Assembly: GCF_022539315.1 (NCBI RefSeq)
Contig: NC_066343.1
Coordinates: 50,453,973-50,517,972, forward strand
Direction of reading: 5' to 3'
DNA from: Serinus canaria
Lineage: Eukaryota; Chordata; Aves; Passeriformes; Fringillidae
Length of the DNA stretch: 64,000 nucleotides
Shown piece by piece: positions 26,400 to 37,575 of this stretch. The notes below the pieces were generated by a model. That model did no database searches, was not told the DNA's origin, and saw only the letters and a program-made list of their open reading frames with translations. The position numbers and the translations under genes were made by a program. How positions within the stretch are numbered: the stretch's first letter is position 1; each line of letters opens with the position of its first letter.

Positions 26400-29200
26400 A
26401 CTAATGAGATGACTTAATATGCTTCACCAGGCATTGGCCACAATGTACCACACTTAAAATGTTTCTACACTTATACACAGAGAATCAGGAAAAAACATGA
26501 GGAGCTCAAAGCTTTGGGCCAGTCCCAGAGATTTGACATCACTAGCATAAATGAAATATGGTGGGATGACTCCTGTGACTGGGGGGCTCTGATGGATAGT
26601 TACGGGCTCTTCAGGAGAGGTGGGCAGGCAGGAGAGGTGGGGGGACAAAGGGGTGAGCTCCACACATTCTAACCCTTCTAAAGTCTATAGAAGGATAGGA
26701 TTGGATGGAGTTCACAGTTGGTAATGGCACAGTTGAGAGCCTCTGGAGAAGGATCAAGACGAAAACAAATCATCATGGGAGTCTGCTATAGACCACCCAG
26801 CCTGGACCATGGTGCTGATGATTTATTCTTCGATTTATTGCAAGTCAGCTGCCCTTGTCCTTATGGGGGACTTCACCTTTTCAGAAATTAACTGGGAGCA
26901 TCACGCAGCTGGTGCAAGAAGGGTGCACAGCTGGGCCAGAAGGTTCCTAAAAAATCTGCATGACAACTCTATGGAATAGGTCCTTAGAGAACAGGCTCAG
27001 AAAGATGTCCTTCTTGATCTTCTGCTTGCCAAGAGAAAGGGTCTTGTTAGTGGAGTGGTGGCTGTCTTTGCCACAGCAGCCATAAAGGGATAGAGCGTAA
27101 AATCTCTGTTGGCAGAAGGAACACCAGAAAAACCTCAGCTCTGGATGTGAGGAGAGCAGACTTCAGGCTGCTCAGGGAATCAGTAAGGTACCCTGGGAAA
27201 ATGCTTCTGCAGGTGCTGGGTCCCATCAGTGCTAGTTACCTTTTAAACATCACCTCCTAAGGGCAAAGGAACAGGCAATTCCTAAATGTTGGAAGTTAAG
27301 CAGGCAAGGCAGGCCAACTTGGCTGCTGAACAAGGATCTTCCTTTGGAAATACAGCAAAAATGAAAAGTGCATGCTCAGTGGAAACAAGGTCAGGTGCCG
27401 TGCCAGGAATACAGAAACGCTGCTCATCAGTGTGGAGAGAATATTTATGCAGACAAAGCTCAAGTGGAGTTGAAGCTGGTCACAGTTGAGGGGGACGGTA
27501 AAAAGAGTTTAAAAATGTCATATATTGCCATATATTAATGGCAATAGGCAGTGTAAAAATAGAAGTTTATTATGGGATGAAGATGGTCACATCACAGAGA
27601 CAGTGATACAGCAAATGCTTATGCATTTTTTGCCTCTTCAACACATAGGATGCATTAAGGGGGCCTAAGTGCCCTGAGCTGGAGAACCAAGAATCGAGGA
27701 CCAAGATCTGGACAACTCCAAGAATGATCAATTCCGGTGTAGGATTTGATGCTCCAGCTGGATTCCTACAAATCTATGGGGCATAATGGGATTAATCCAA
27801 GAAATGCAAAGAGCTGCTGATATCATCATAAAAACTCTCAATGATTTTTAACCAGTCTTGATAATACAGAGAAGTTCCACCTGACTGGAACCTGGAGAGC
27901 ATCGTCCCAGTTTTCAAGAATGGAAAAAAAGGAGGACCCTGGAAACCACAGGGCTGTTACAGCCTCACTTCAGTTCCTGGTAAAGTTATGGACAAGATTA
28001 TTCTGGGAGGTATTGAAAACCACCTAAAGGATAACGCAGTCATTGGTCACTGCCAAAACAGGTTCATGGGACAAAAGTTCTGCTTAGCAAACCTGATTTC
28101 CTTTTACAACAACGTAACACACCCAGTTGAGTAAGAGAAGCCAGGTGATGTAATCTTTTTTCATTTCAGATACTGTCTGTCACAAAATCTTTCTGGACAA
28201 AATGTCCAGCACACAGCTGGATAAACACATCAAGTACTGGGTGGGCAAGTGGCTCACGGGTCAGCACAAAGGATTACAGTGAATGGAGTGGCATCAGACT
28301 GGGGACCTGTCACTAGTGGGGTTCCACAGGGCTCCTCCTTAGACTTTGTGTCCTTCAATATCTTCATTAATGATTTGGATGCAGGACTGGAAGGGATACT
28401 AGGCAAGTTTGCAGACAATGCAAAACTAGGAGGAACTGTTGACTGTCTCAGAGGCAGAGAGCTTCTACAGAAAAACTAGACAAAGTGAAGGGCTGGACAG
28501 TCACCAGCTCTATGAAGGTGAACAAGACTCTGCACCTGGGGCAGCCTTGGATGTGCAGACAGACTGGGGAATAAGATACTGGAAAGCAGTGCCACAGAGA
28601 GGGACCAGTGGGTCCTGGCTGATGGCAAGTTGAACATGGTCAGCAGTGCCCTGGCAGCCAGGAGGGCCACCTGTGTCCTGGGGACACCAGGCACAGCATG
28701 GCCAGCTGGGCATAATGGCCAGATTTTCCTACTCTGCTCTGAGCTGGGCAGCCTCACCTCAGGTGCTGGGGGCAGTTCTGGATGCCACTGTATAACAGAG
28801 ATACAAAACTATTGGAGTGCCATGAGGGGAACCCTTACAAGGAGCAGCTGAGGTCACTTATTCTGTCCAGCCTGGAGGAGACTGAGGGGACACCTCAGAG
28901 CAGTCTACATCTTCATCATGAGGGGAAGAGGAAGGGCAGGCACTGATCTCTTCACTGTAACGGGACCCAAAGGAGTGGCCTGAAGTTGTGTCAGAGGAGG
29001 TGTAAGTTGGGAGTAGAAAAAAGGTTCTTCACCCAGAGGGTGTTTGGTCACTGGAATAGTCTCCCCATGGAAGTGGTCACAGCACTAGCCGGACTGAGTT
29101 CAAGAAGCATCTGGACAGCATTCTCAGGCATGTTATGTGGCTACTGGGGATGCTGCTATGCAGGGACAAGAGTTAGACTCAATGATTCCTCTTGTTCCCT
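26400..29200 (+). pseudogene. CR1 ORF2 remnant: endonuclease plus reverse transcriptase
   Basis: ORF2 of CR1 encodes the endonuclease and reverse transcriptase for target-primed integration. Endonuclease motifs seen: LKCFYTYTQ at 26454; the catalytic-Glu block INEIWWDDSCDW with Glu at 26553-26555; GVCYRPP at about 26778; MGDFTF at 26863-26880, where the family usually has GDFN. The final Ser-Asp-His block expected near 27070 is not recognisable. RT blocks seen: SLTSVPGKVMDKIILGGIE from about 27965; VNGVASDWGPVTSGVPQGS at about 28279-28338; FNIFINDLDAGLEGILGKF to 28410, followed by ADNAKLGG. The active-site box is FADN (28408-28419) instead of FADD. The C-terminal block RRCKLGVEKRFFTQRV follows at about 28992. 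Many stops and frameshifts separate these blocks. The product would be inactive. Confidence 0.92.
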
Positions 29201-29244
29201 TCCAACTCAGGATATTCTGTGATTTTGTGATTCTGTGATTCTAT

Positions 29245-29603
29245 TATGAGTTGCACAAGACTCAGTGCTAACTTTATCCATCACTTTTGAAATAATGTTG
29301 TGATGTGAATCCAAGTGTTCTTTTTCTTTCCTTTTTTTTTTTTAAGCTGTTTAAACTAGAAGAAGAAGGAAAAAAAAAGGTTTGAAATGGGTTACTCACC
29401 TAGCTAGATCTTTTCAGCCATATCACTCTGCTGGATTCTCCCTTCTAACACATAGGAGAGAAGTTACCTATCTTCCTTTTCACAGGCCTTCTATAGTTTC
29501 TCTGTCTCCCATTCAGTATAACAAGATCAGCTCCCAGAACTGATCACTCACAATGATCCTACACAGCTCCATGATGGATCTTCAACACAAGCTCTTTTCT
29601 GCT
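29245..29603. other. Spacer between CR1 and the next LTR, nothing recognised
   Basis: AT-rich sequence with poly-T and poly-A runs near 29330-29380. No gene or repeat family recognised. Confidence 0.6.
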
Positions 29604-30208
29604 TGTTCTGGTTATCATTTAAACCCAGCTGGCAATTAAGACCAACTCATCTGCCCACTCACTCTCTCACTAGCAGGACTCGGGAGAGAATCAGAAGAAT
29701 AAAACTGAGAAAACTCGTGGGTAGAAGCAAAGACACTTTAATGGGTAACTGAAAGCCACACACTAAAGCAAAGCAAAACTAGGAATTCAGTCACCACTTT
29801 CAATGGGCAAGCAGTAGTTCACCCATTCCCAGGAAAGGATGGCTCAAGCACACACAATGGTGAATTGGTAAATGGCATCACTCCAAGTGTGCCATCCTTC
29901 CTTCCTCTTCTCCCAGCTTTATTTGCTGAATATGATGTCATATAATGTAAGAAATCCCTGTGGCAAGTTGGGCTCAGCTGTCCTGGCTGTGTTCCCTCTC
30001 AAATCTTTGTGCACCCCCAGCCTTCTTGCTGCCAGGGTGGTGTGAGAAGCAGAAAAAGCCGTGATGATGTGCAAGGGCTGCTCAGCAATAACCAGCATAT
30101 CTCTGTGTTATGAACACTGTTTCAGCATAAGTCACAAGTCCAAAACATGGCTCCATACTAGCCACCATGATGAAAATTAACTCTATGCCCAGAACAAAAA
30201 GCAGGACA
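29604..30208 (-). mobile_element. Solo LTR of an ERVL-like endogenous retrovirus, minus strand, with 5-bp target duplication
   Basis: Read on the minus strand the element starts TGTCCTGCTTTTTGTTCTGG and ends near TAACCAGAACA. It is bounded by a perfect 5-bp direct repeat CTGCT (29599-29603 and 30209-30213), which is the duplication length of ERVL-type integrases. The antisense polyadenylation signal AATAAA corresponds to TTTATT at 29918-29923. A CRE-like TGACATCA lies on the minus strand at 29933-29940. The U5-like segment ends with the motif CCCACGAGTTTTCTC (about 29708-29722), typical of a widespread bird LTR group as I remember it. No retroviral coding sequence flanks it, so it is a solo LTR. 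Confidence 0.92.
29933..29940 (-). promoter_or_regulatory. CRE-like octamer in the LTR
   Basis: TGACATCA on the minus strand, one base from the cAMP-response consensus TGACGTCA (a CpG that would decay by methylation). It lies a few bases upstream, in LTR orientation, of the AATAAA signal, inside the presumed U3/R region. Function is inferred from the motif only. Confidence 0.35.
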
Positions 30209-33200
30209 CTGCTTTTTGTTTTGTTGCTCTTTACATCTCCTGCTCTGCCTCAGATCAGTCTCATTACCTGCCCTCTAGACACCTACCAAAGACTGTCTCT
30301 TTCTTAGAGCTAAGTTAATGAGTCTTTGGCTCATAAGGCAGGATCTTCTGCCTTGTAATTGACTGTCCAACAATATTAATTTGTTTATTTTCTTAAATAA
30401 ATTGTAGAAGAATTCTTTATTTTCTTAATTAATTGTCAATTTTTTGTTAATGAAGTCTCTGTTTGTTTGTAGCTGCAAGTTTTGGGACATCAGTTTGGTT
30501 TCAGTTCTCTAAACAAGAACATTACCTGTAGGCAAGAGAACTGGAGAAGAGCACCAAAGCTGAACAGATATCACTGCTATTATTTACAGAAGAAACAACA
30601 CACAGCAAGGCTCTGGGAAAATCACTGTGGAATGCAAAAAGAAATAAACAAGTTAATGGAAAAAAAAAGAGAGAAATAGGAATGGGACAGAAGAAGACTA
30701 AGACAGTACAGGAAAAATGAAGAAATATGAGGCAAAAAAAGAAAGAGCAAAGCTGAAACTGGAGTAAGAACAACAGGGGACCTGGGGAAAAGACAATATG
30801 AAAAAATCAAATCTCTGGAAGCTTATTTCACTGATGCACCACTATATTATCAAGTTGAGCTGATGGGTATTAGACATTTTGCCATGATTTTTCTGTTCCC
30901 TGTAGAGATTCATAAAATTATTTCCATCTGCCTATGAGCACAGCTGCCAGCCTGGGTCCTCTCTCACAGCAGCCCTGTCCTAGGAGACTGGTGGAGCTCG
31001 ACACCAGATCCTCCCATGCACCCCTGTGCTTCCATTCACACACTCCATCTACTTCTTGGCGCAGCACAGCTAATTCTTATGGCACTCTTTAGTTCAGATG
31101 TTCCCAGTCTTTCTTCCCCCATTTTTTCCTGTACAAACAACAGATTGCATTGCATCTGACATGTCGGTTTGATCTACAAAGGGAAAATAATCCAGCTTTT
31201 CTCTTCCTTCTGTCAGGCCTCCCATGCCTCCTTTGCCAGATGTTTTTTCTTGGACTTCTTCCTAAAGATTTCTATTTCATTTTCAGTACAGCTATTTAAC
31301 TTGGCTTTCTATTGGCTGTCTGTGTTTCTTCTACATTGCTTTACAAACCTCCTGCTACCTCTTCCATTCTGCTTAAAACGGTGAGACATTGCTCCCATTT
31401 CAAATACAGGGAAAATGAAGGAGGGAAGTTGTGAAGTTCACAGAAAACACTGTCTGCACCAGACCACAAAACCATGGTATGATCTCTTATTATTACTGCA
31501 ACAAATGTTCTGCGTCAGCTTCTCATTCCCAGATTTCTCCTTCTGATTATCATGCACACAACAAATTCAGTGCCTATATATTTTGGTCATAAACAACTTT
31601 CTTTGAGTCTGGAGTGAAGTGATATTAATAACTTAGGAGACACTCAGTGAACTCTGTATTGCCTGGGAATAGGAGTACAAAATCAACTACAAGTACTGTA
31701 CCCTGGGAAAATGAATAAACTGTGTTATTTCTTATTGTTATTTATGTGTTAATTCTTATTCCACTTTCAGTAATGTACATTCCATTCTTTTCTGAAATGA
31801 TCTATACAAAGAAAAAATGTTTGCTCTATTGAAGCATCTTTTTTAACAGAAAGGTGTTTTTTTAATCTCATCTGTCTTGCAGGGTGCTAGAAAATGCTAC
31901 TTTTTCTCAACAAATATTACAAGCACTTGGAAGGCAGATGATTTGATCAGATGATGAGTAATGAAGTACATATGATGAGCAAGTTGGGGGATATTTGTCA
32001 GCAGTTGTTTTTTTAGTTGGATCTACAGTAACTATTTTTGTATTATTAGAAAAAAAAGCAGTTAAAGTTATCACCTCCCTGACAATATACAATTCAGTAA
32101 ATTCTGTAGTAAAATCACCAACACCATCGTTACTAGTGATTCATTGACAATTTCTTTCCAATAGTAATGAAGAATATATTTCATTCATTGATGTGTATCT
32201 AATTTTACACTTATTTTTCTGATTTATCCAGTCTTTCATGACATTCATATCCCTAAAACACAGAACTCTTTTTTTCCTCAGGCCTTCAAAGGAGAATCTA
32301 TGAAACACTCATGCAGAAAAGCAGTATCAGACAACCTGAAAGGAGGTCCTGTGTCTCTCTTTACACAGCTCTACATTAATGTACAGAGCTACATTAATGT
32401 ACAGAGTCCAAATTACCACTTCTGGCCGTAGAAGTGTATTGACACAAAATCTTGGTGGCTTTCAGAGCATTCTTGAGATTAGGTAAATCGAAATATGATA
32501 ATTAACGTATTTTTGAAATGAACATGTAATTCCAAAGATTAAAAAAACTCTTGGAAGTACATGAAATCCCCTAGTAGTCCTTGTCTTGGTTGCAAATGCA
32601 TCTACTTTTCTCTCTGTCTCAAAGCAATTAACTTTATACATAACTCCAGCAGTCCTTATAGAAAACACATTTCTTCTTAATATTTTCTCTGGGAATAAAT
32701 AAGAATTACATCTGTCCCTGAGGGATTTCCCCTGTATATAATTTCCAGCATTGTGTTGGTCTGTGTTGAAAAAAAGATACTGTGATTATTGTCATCTGAT
32801 AACTTCTGCAGCAGGAGGTCTCTTGCAAACTCCCACCAATAATTTGACTGCATAATGACATTTATATATTTATTTAATGAGTATTCAGATGAATTCAGTC
32901 CTATAAAGTCATTGCTTCGTGATTTGCTTGTATTCACTCTACTGGAACTCATGTCTGCCATATTCTCATGTCACTCTAAGGGAGAGTGATGCTTGCCTAG
33001 ACTGCTAATATCTTGAAATTTGTATTATAAATGGCACAGACAAAGACTTTTTGGCTAGGTTATTCACCAAATGCCTGTGTTCTGGTTCAAGAATCCCAGC
33101 TTTCATTTCCTGATAAACGCTATTGTTTTCCTCATTTTATTTTACTTAAATTTAGAGTAAAAAAATCCCACCAATTACTTGGAAATGTGACCGGTGGTAC

Positions 33201-36200
33201 TTAATTCTTCAGAGCTTCACTGCTTAGCTGTTTGGTATTGATGAGCCAAAGCAAATTTTTGGCTGTTTGATTTGTCTTTGTAAGGTGGGCTTGCCTGTGG
33301 GTCAGCTGCCGGGTGAGAAGGTTCTAGGATGGTCAAGGTACTTCAAGAGGTGATGGTTTCATTGGCATCGCATCATGGTGAGACACATTGCCAGAGGGTA
33401 GCAGTGAGACTCCTGTCTACCCAGACCCTTCACAGTAAATCCTCTCCCAAACTCCTCTGAAAAAGGGACCATAAAGCTTCTCCCCATCATTCATTTCCTT
33501 TGTTGTATTTACCCAAAACATGATAAATACGTTCAGTATTTACATTCATCCATTGGTGAGTTGTATGGGGCACCCATGCTGAAGTATGTCTAGAGACCTA
33601 AATACACATTGTTCAGAGCTTTATTTCAAGACCAATATACATAATAAATACTTCAACTATTTTTTTAATTTCGATGTCCCTGTAAGGCAGCTGAAGTGAG
33701 GGTTTCCTGTATTTGTACAAAGCCCCTCTCTCTCACAGTCAGTATTCCTCTTCCCTGAGGCTTCAAGCTGTAGCTTTATTATTTATAAAGAAGCTCAAGG
33801 ATCTCTCAAACAAACAGAAAGATAGTTCCTCATATCAGGAGTTCACAATCTAAATAACGAAGCCTTGGGGTCAAATCTACTGCTGACACAGACTGCCCAG
33901 CTCCACCTCATTTAGCTGAGTTGCACTTGCACATTGTAGCAGCAAAAGCTTAATCTTTGTGTTCATAAAATCAGGTGGTGTTGTTTTGATGTAGTGAATT
34001 TGATTACATGATTTTACAGCAAGAGGAAAAAACTGCTTATCTGTTGAAGTGTCCTCGTTTATTTCACTGAAGTTCCATAACTAAGATCTAAAATAATTTT
34101 AAGAGCTAAACAATTATATGCCTGCTTCATCAGGGGCATATAAGTTAAAAGCCAAAGTGTTACATTGTTCTTCTTTAAGTGGAAAAGCAAGGGCTACAGA
34201 TTTAAAAGATACAAGAAAAATAAGCTAAAGCAGCACTGTATGGTTCCAAGTGCATATGTGAGCCTGATCACTCTTTGTGATGAGCTGAAGCTTCAATTTC
34301 TCTTTAATAACTTCACCCATCTTGATCTTTCCGCCTATCCTTCTGCCATTAACCTCAAAGAAGAAAAAAGGCTTCACATTCCTTATATTCTGTGAATTAT
34401 CATTACATCCTTAGTACTGCAAGTATAAACACTAAACTTTGAAATGTGTTTACAGTCGTGGGAATTAAAGTTTTCTCAGTAAGCATACTACAGGCAAGTA
34501 ACAGATTTTATGCATTTCATACTTGCAGTGAAGATACAAAACCATAAGTCTCTGGACTGCTGTCTCCATAGTGGAAACAATAAAATGTACACCATATATT
34601 TCCCAGATCAAATTTTCAGTGTTTGACCAATTTGGACAGTCCTTGGTTTGCTTAGTGATTACTGTCTTTTTTCTGCTGTAATTTTTTTTTTCTCTTGACC
34701 AGATCTTGATGGGACATCAGTGCTCTAAAGGACACCTGAGCCAGCCTCTGAAACTATGAAGTTTTGTAGAAGAACAGTCAACATCTGCCTCATTTTGGTG
34801 GAGTGGCTTTGGTCCCCTGCTGTGAGGACACAGTCAGGGCCCAGACATAAGGAACAGTGCTCATCTCTGTTCAGTCCAACATGATGCACTTGAGGAGTTG
34901 CTACAGATGATATTTCACAGAACAATTTCCCCACATTTTGCTTTTTATTTCTTTGCAGAGAGTAGGAAGGCTCTAACACAGAGCCCATCCTGCAGGAGAC
35001 CCCACTGAGGATATGGCAGGACACAGTGCCAGAGAGACTCACTTCCATGGGGACCTGCTAGCTCTTTCTCTGGGCAAAGGAAGCAAGAATTATATAAATC
35101 TCCCTTTTTCACTCTTAGTGCACTTAGAACTCTCGAAAAATAACAGTAGAATCAAAGCCACATAACTGCTACCCCGGTAATCTGTGTCCAGGGTGATGGA
35201 GGGTTTTGCCTCTGAGTTCTGAGCTAGAATGACAAATGTAATGCTTACATATACTGCATATATTCTCAGCCATTTCCTAGATTTTCAGTAATCTCAGAAT
35301 ATTGATATCATGTCTTTTCCTCAACAGTCATACCCTAAGTCAAGAATGACAGGCACAATCACCGAACTATTTCAGATTCTTCTATCATTTTCACATCCAA
35401 TATTCTTATTAATTTCTTTATTGATCACTGAAGTAGGATGTTTATTACTTAACATTGCAAAATACACTAAATAAAATCACCATTTACAAGGCTTTTGTGA
35501 ATTTATGTAAATTACAAAGAACATATGTTTATTGCCCTGAGATCTACCTGCATATTTATATTCATATTTATATTCTGTCAGATGTTCTTATCAGAGGCTT
35601 AAACAGCCTGCATAATTGCTGTGCCTCTCTCCCAGGCTGTGCCCCGGGGGTGTGCCTTCTCCCAGACCCAACCACTTCCTACTCAGTTCGTAGGACTGAT
35701 CTCAGTGTGACGATTCTACTTTATCCATCAAATCTAGTGAGATGCCAGGGTCTTAAAGAGCAAGAGTGAGATCAGCAAAACTTGTCTCTGAGTGAACACA
35801 GCATTGCTAGCTCGAATATACTCAGCAAGGACTTTTCTGAGTCCTTGGTCCTCCTCCATTTGGTGAAATTAGTTCTGCACTCCCTCATGCCAAGTCTGAA
35901 CTTGTGTGTGGTCAGATGAGTGCTTTGTCATACAGCTATGAACAGATTTCTACATCTGTAACTGTTTGTAGGCTCTGACGCACAGCTTGATGGAATCACC
36001 ACACTCCAGACAAGTTTTTAGATTGTTTCTTTTCAAGGGTTTAACAAATTTGGCATCTCAGCTACAGTTTTTGACTACATTAACTTAGATATAAGTCGCT
36101 GCCACCACTTGGCACCGTGATGTCATCTAAACCAGAATCTGATCTACTGCATCACAAAGTCTCCAGAGTAATTCTAAATTAGCTCAAAGTGGCTTGGAAT

Positions 36201-37259
36201 TGAGCAAAAACATGTTTATTCTCATCAACAGGTTTTGAAATAATTTTCAAATGCAATCCTTTTGCTCATATGCCTAATGTGACCTGTAGGCACATTATGT
36301 TATTAGAATGTCATTGCAGATTTTGCTTTGATCTATACATTTCTTTTCCTGCAAGTTAGATCAAAGACTACAGGATCAGAAACAAATCTGAAGGGAAAGA
36401 AAGATAAAGAGTGGACCATTTTTGTTAAGATATTTTTTATTATTATTGCTACATTTCGTTTATTTGAAGAGAGAAGGAGAGGTGGAACTCATGTGCAAAC
36501 ACTGTATAGGTCCAACACATCCACAGCTAATTGTCATGAAGCTCAAGAAAACAGCAACAAAAAAGGCCTCAAATTATTTTGTGGGTAACATGCTGTACTT
36601 TCTGTCAACTTCCAAAAGAAAACAAATACTGTTTTTCTCTAGAAATCTAGATGGACTGGAAAAACAATGGAGGGATGAACAGAAAAGCAAATAAATTCTA
36701 CCAAGTGGATGTTGATTTTACCTCTCTCTGAACAGTGTCCAGGAATTAAATAACTGAACCATGAGGTTATAGCAAGTAGCTGAAACTTCTTAGATCTATA
36801 TATAATCAAGTTTGTTTCTACAATATAAGCAACTTTTTTCTAACATATAGATGCAAATTAAAATGAATGAGAAGATGCAATAATTTGCAGAAATATATTT
36901 GCTATGGTGTTCTAGCAACACTTATAATCCATGCTTCTGGACCCCAGGGACATGGGGGCTGTTTCTACAGTTCCCAAAAAACAAGAGTTATGGATGTAAT
37001 CCCTGCAGCCAATAGGTTTATCTGATCCCAGCATTCTCTGGAAAATTTTGAGGTATCCTAAAACTGTGCCCAGCGAAACCACAAGTCTCTGTTTTATGCT
37101 ACTTCAAAATTAGGGTACCTTAGATGAGGCATCAGAAATACAGAGATAATTCAAAGTTTGAATTGCTGGAGTCCCCTTTCTTTAAGGGGCAGGTTTATAC
37201 AGAGGTAAAACGTATCCAAGACTGTGTGAGCAGCATCCCTGCTGCCAGGCAGTGAGATA
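30209..37259. other. AT-rich non-coding stretch, no gene recognised
   Basis: No recognisable exon or transposon over 7 kb. There is a purine-rich run at about 30640-30790 and a GC-richer patch at about 34710-35060 giving a 107-codon minus-strand frame with no known match. An 18-bp perfect tandem duplication lies at 32373-32408. Apart from these, plain sequence. Confidence 0.55.
32373..32408. repeat. 18-bp tandem duplication containing a palindrome
   Basis: ACATTAATGTACAGAG occurs twice head to tail (units 32373-32390 and 32391-32408, differing only in the last bases). Each unit holds the palindrome ACATTAATGT. Probably a replication-slippage event. Confidence 0.9.
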
Positions 37260-37575
37260 AGTTCTTCCCCTGCGGATCCTGCCGGGACCCCTGCCCGCCC
37301 CCAGGGATGCAGCTGAGGGCGTCTCCTGGGTCCCCGGCTCCTTTCTCAGGGCCCCAAGCCCCTTCCGCAGGCAGCTCTGCTGCGGCTTCCTCCGACTTCC
37401 CGAGCGCGTCCCGCGGCGGCGGCGGCCGGGAGCGCAGCGGGCTCGGGCTGCGGCGCTGCCCTGGCGGCGGAGGCGGCCGCGCCTGAGCGGGGTCTCAGCG
37501 CTGCCCTCTCACGGGAGGCGGTCGGGCGCCAGCCCGGGGCGTCTCAGCCTCTCGTGCTGGGCGTGCCGGCAGCAT
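37260..37575. promoter_or_regulatory. Isolated CpG island, candidate promoter
   Basis: In about 310 bp I count by hand close to 38 CpG dinucleotides, against a background with almost none. The block contains a GC box on the minus strand (CCCGCCCCC at 37294-37302), a short CGG run at about 37411-37431 and a NotI site GCGGCCGC at 37473-37480. No TATA box is evident. Retention of CpG in an otherwise CpG-depleted region implies the block is unmethylated in the germ line, as for vertebrate promoters. It could serve a long non-coding RNA, an alternative first exon of a distant gene, or an orphan island. Direction of transcription cannot be decided, and no open frame inside it is convincing. Confidence 0.75.

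Larger units (their letters stand above)
25230..29244 (+). mobile_element. Nearly full-length degraded CR1 LINE, sense on plus strand
   Basis: CR1 is the main non-LTR retrotransposon of birds and reptiles; most copies keep only a few hundred 3' bases. This copy is about 4.0 kb and retains, in order, an ORF1 remnant with a coiled-coil segment and SGNH/GDSL esterase blocks, an ORF2 remnant with apurinic-type endonuclease motifs, reverse-transcriptase motifs, and the ORF2 C-terminal block (RFFTQRVFGHWNSLP at about 29020-29066). It ends in a short tail built on the ATTCTGTG motif (about 29214-29244), the usual CR1 3' end. Stops and frameshifts occur throughout and key catalytic residues are changed, so the element cannot move by itself. 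The 5' limit is approximate. Family assignment rests on recognised protein motifs and the 3' tail. Confidence 0.93.

Noticed and set aside
28476..28757. Minus-strand frames of 93 and 67 codons
   Set aside because: Antisense shadows of the CR1 ORF2 region.
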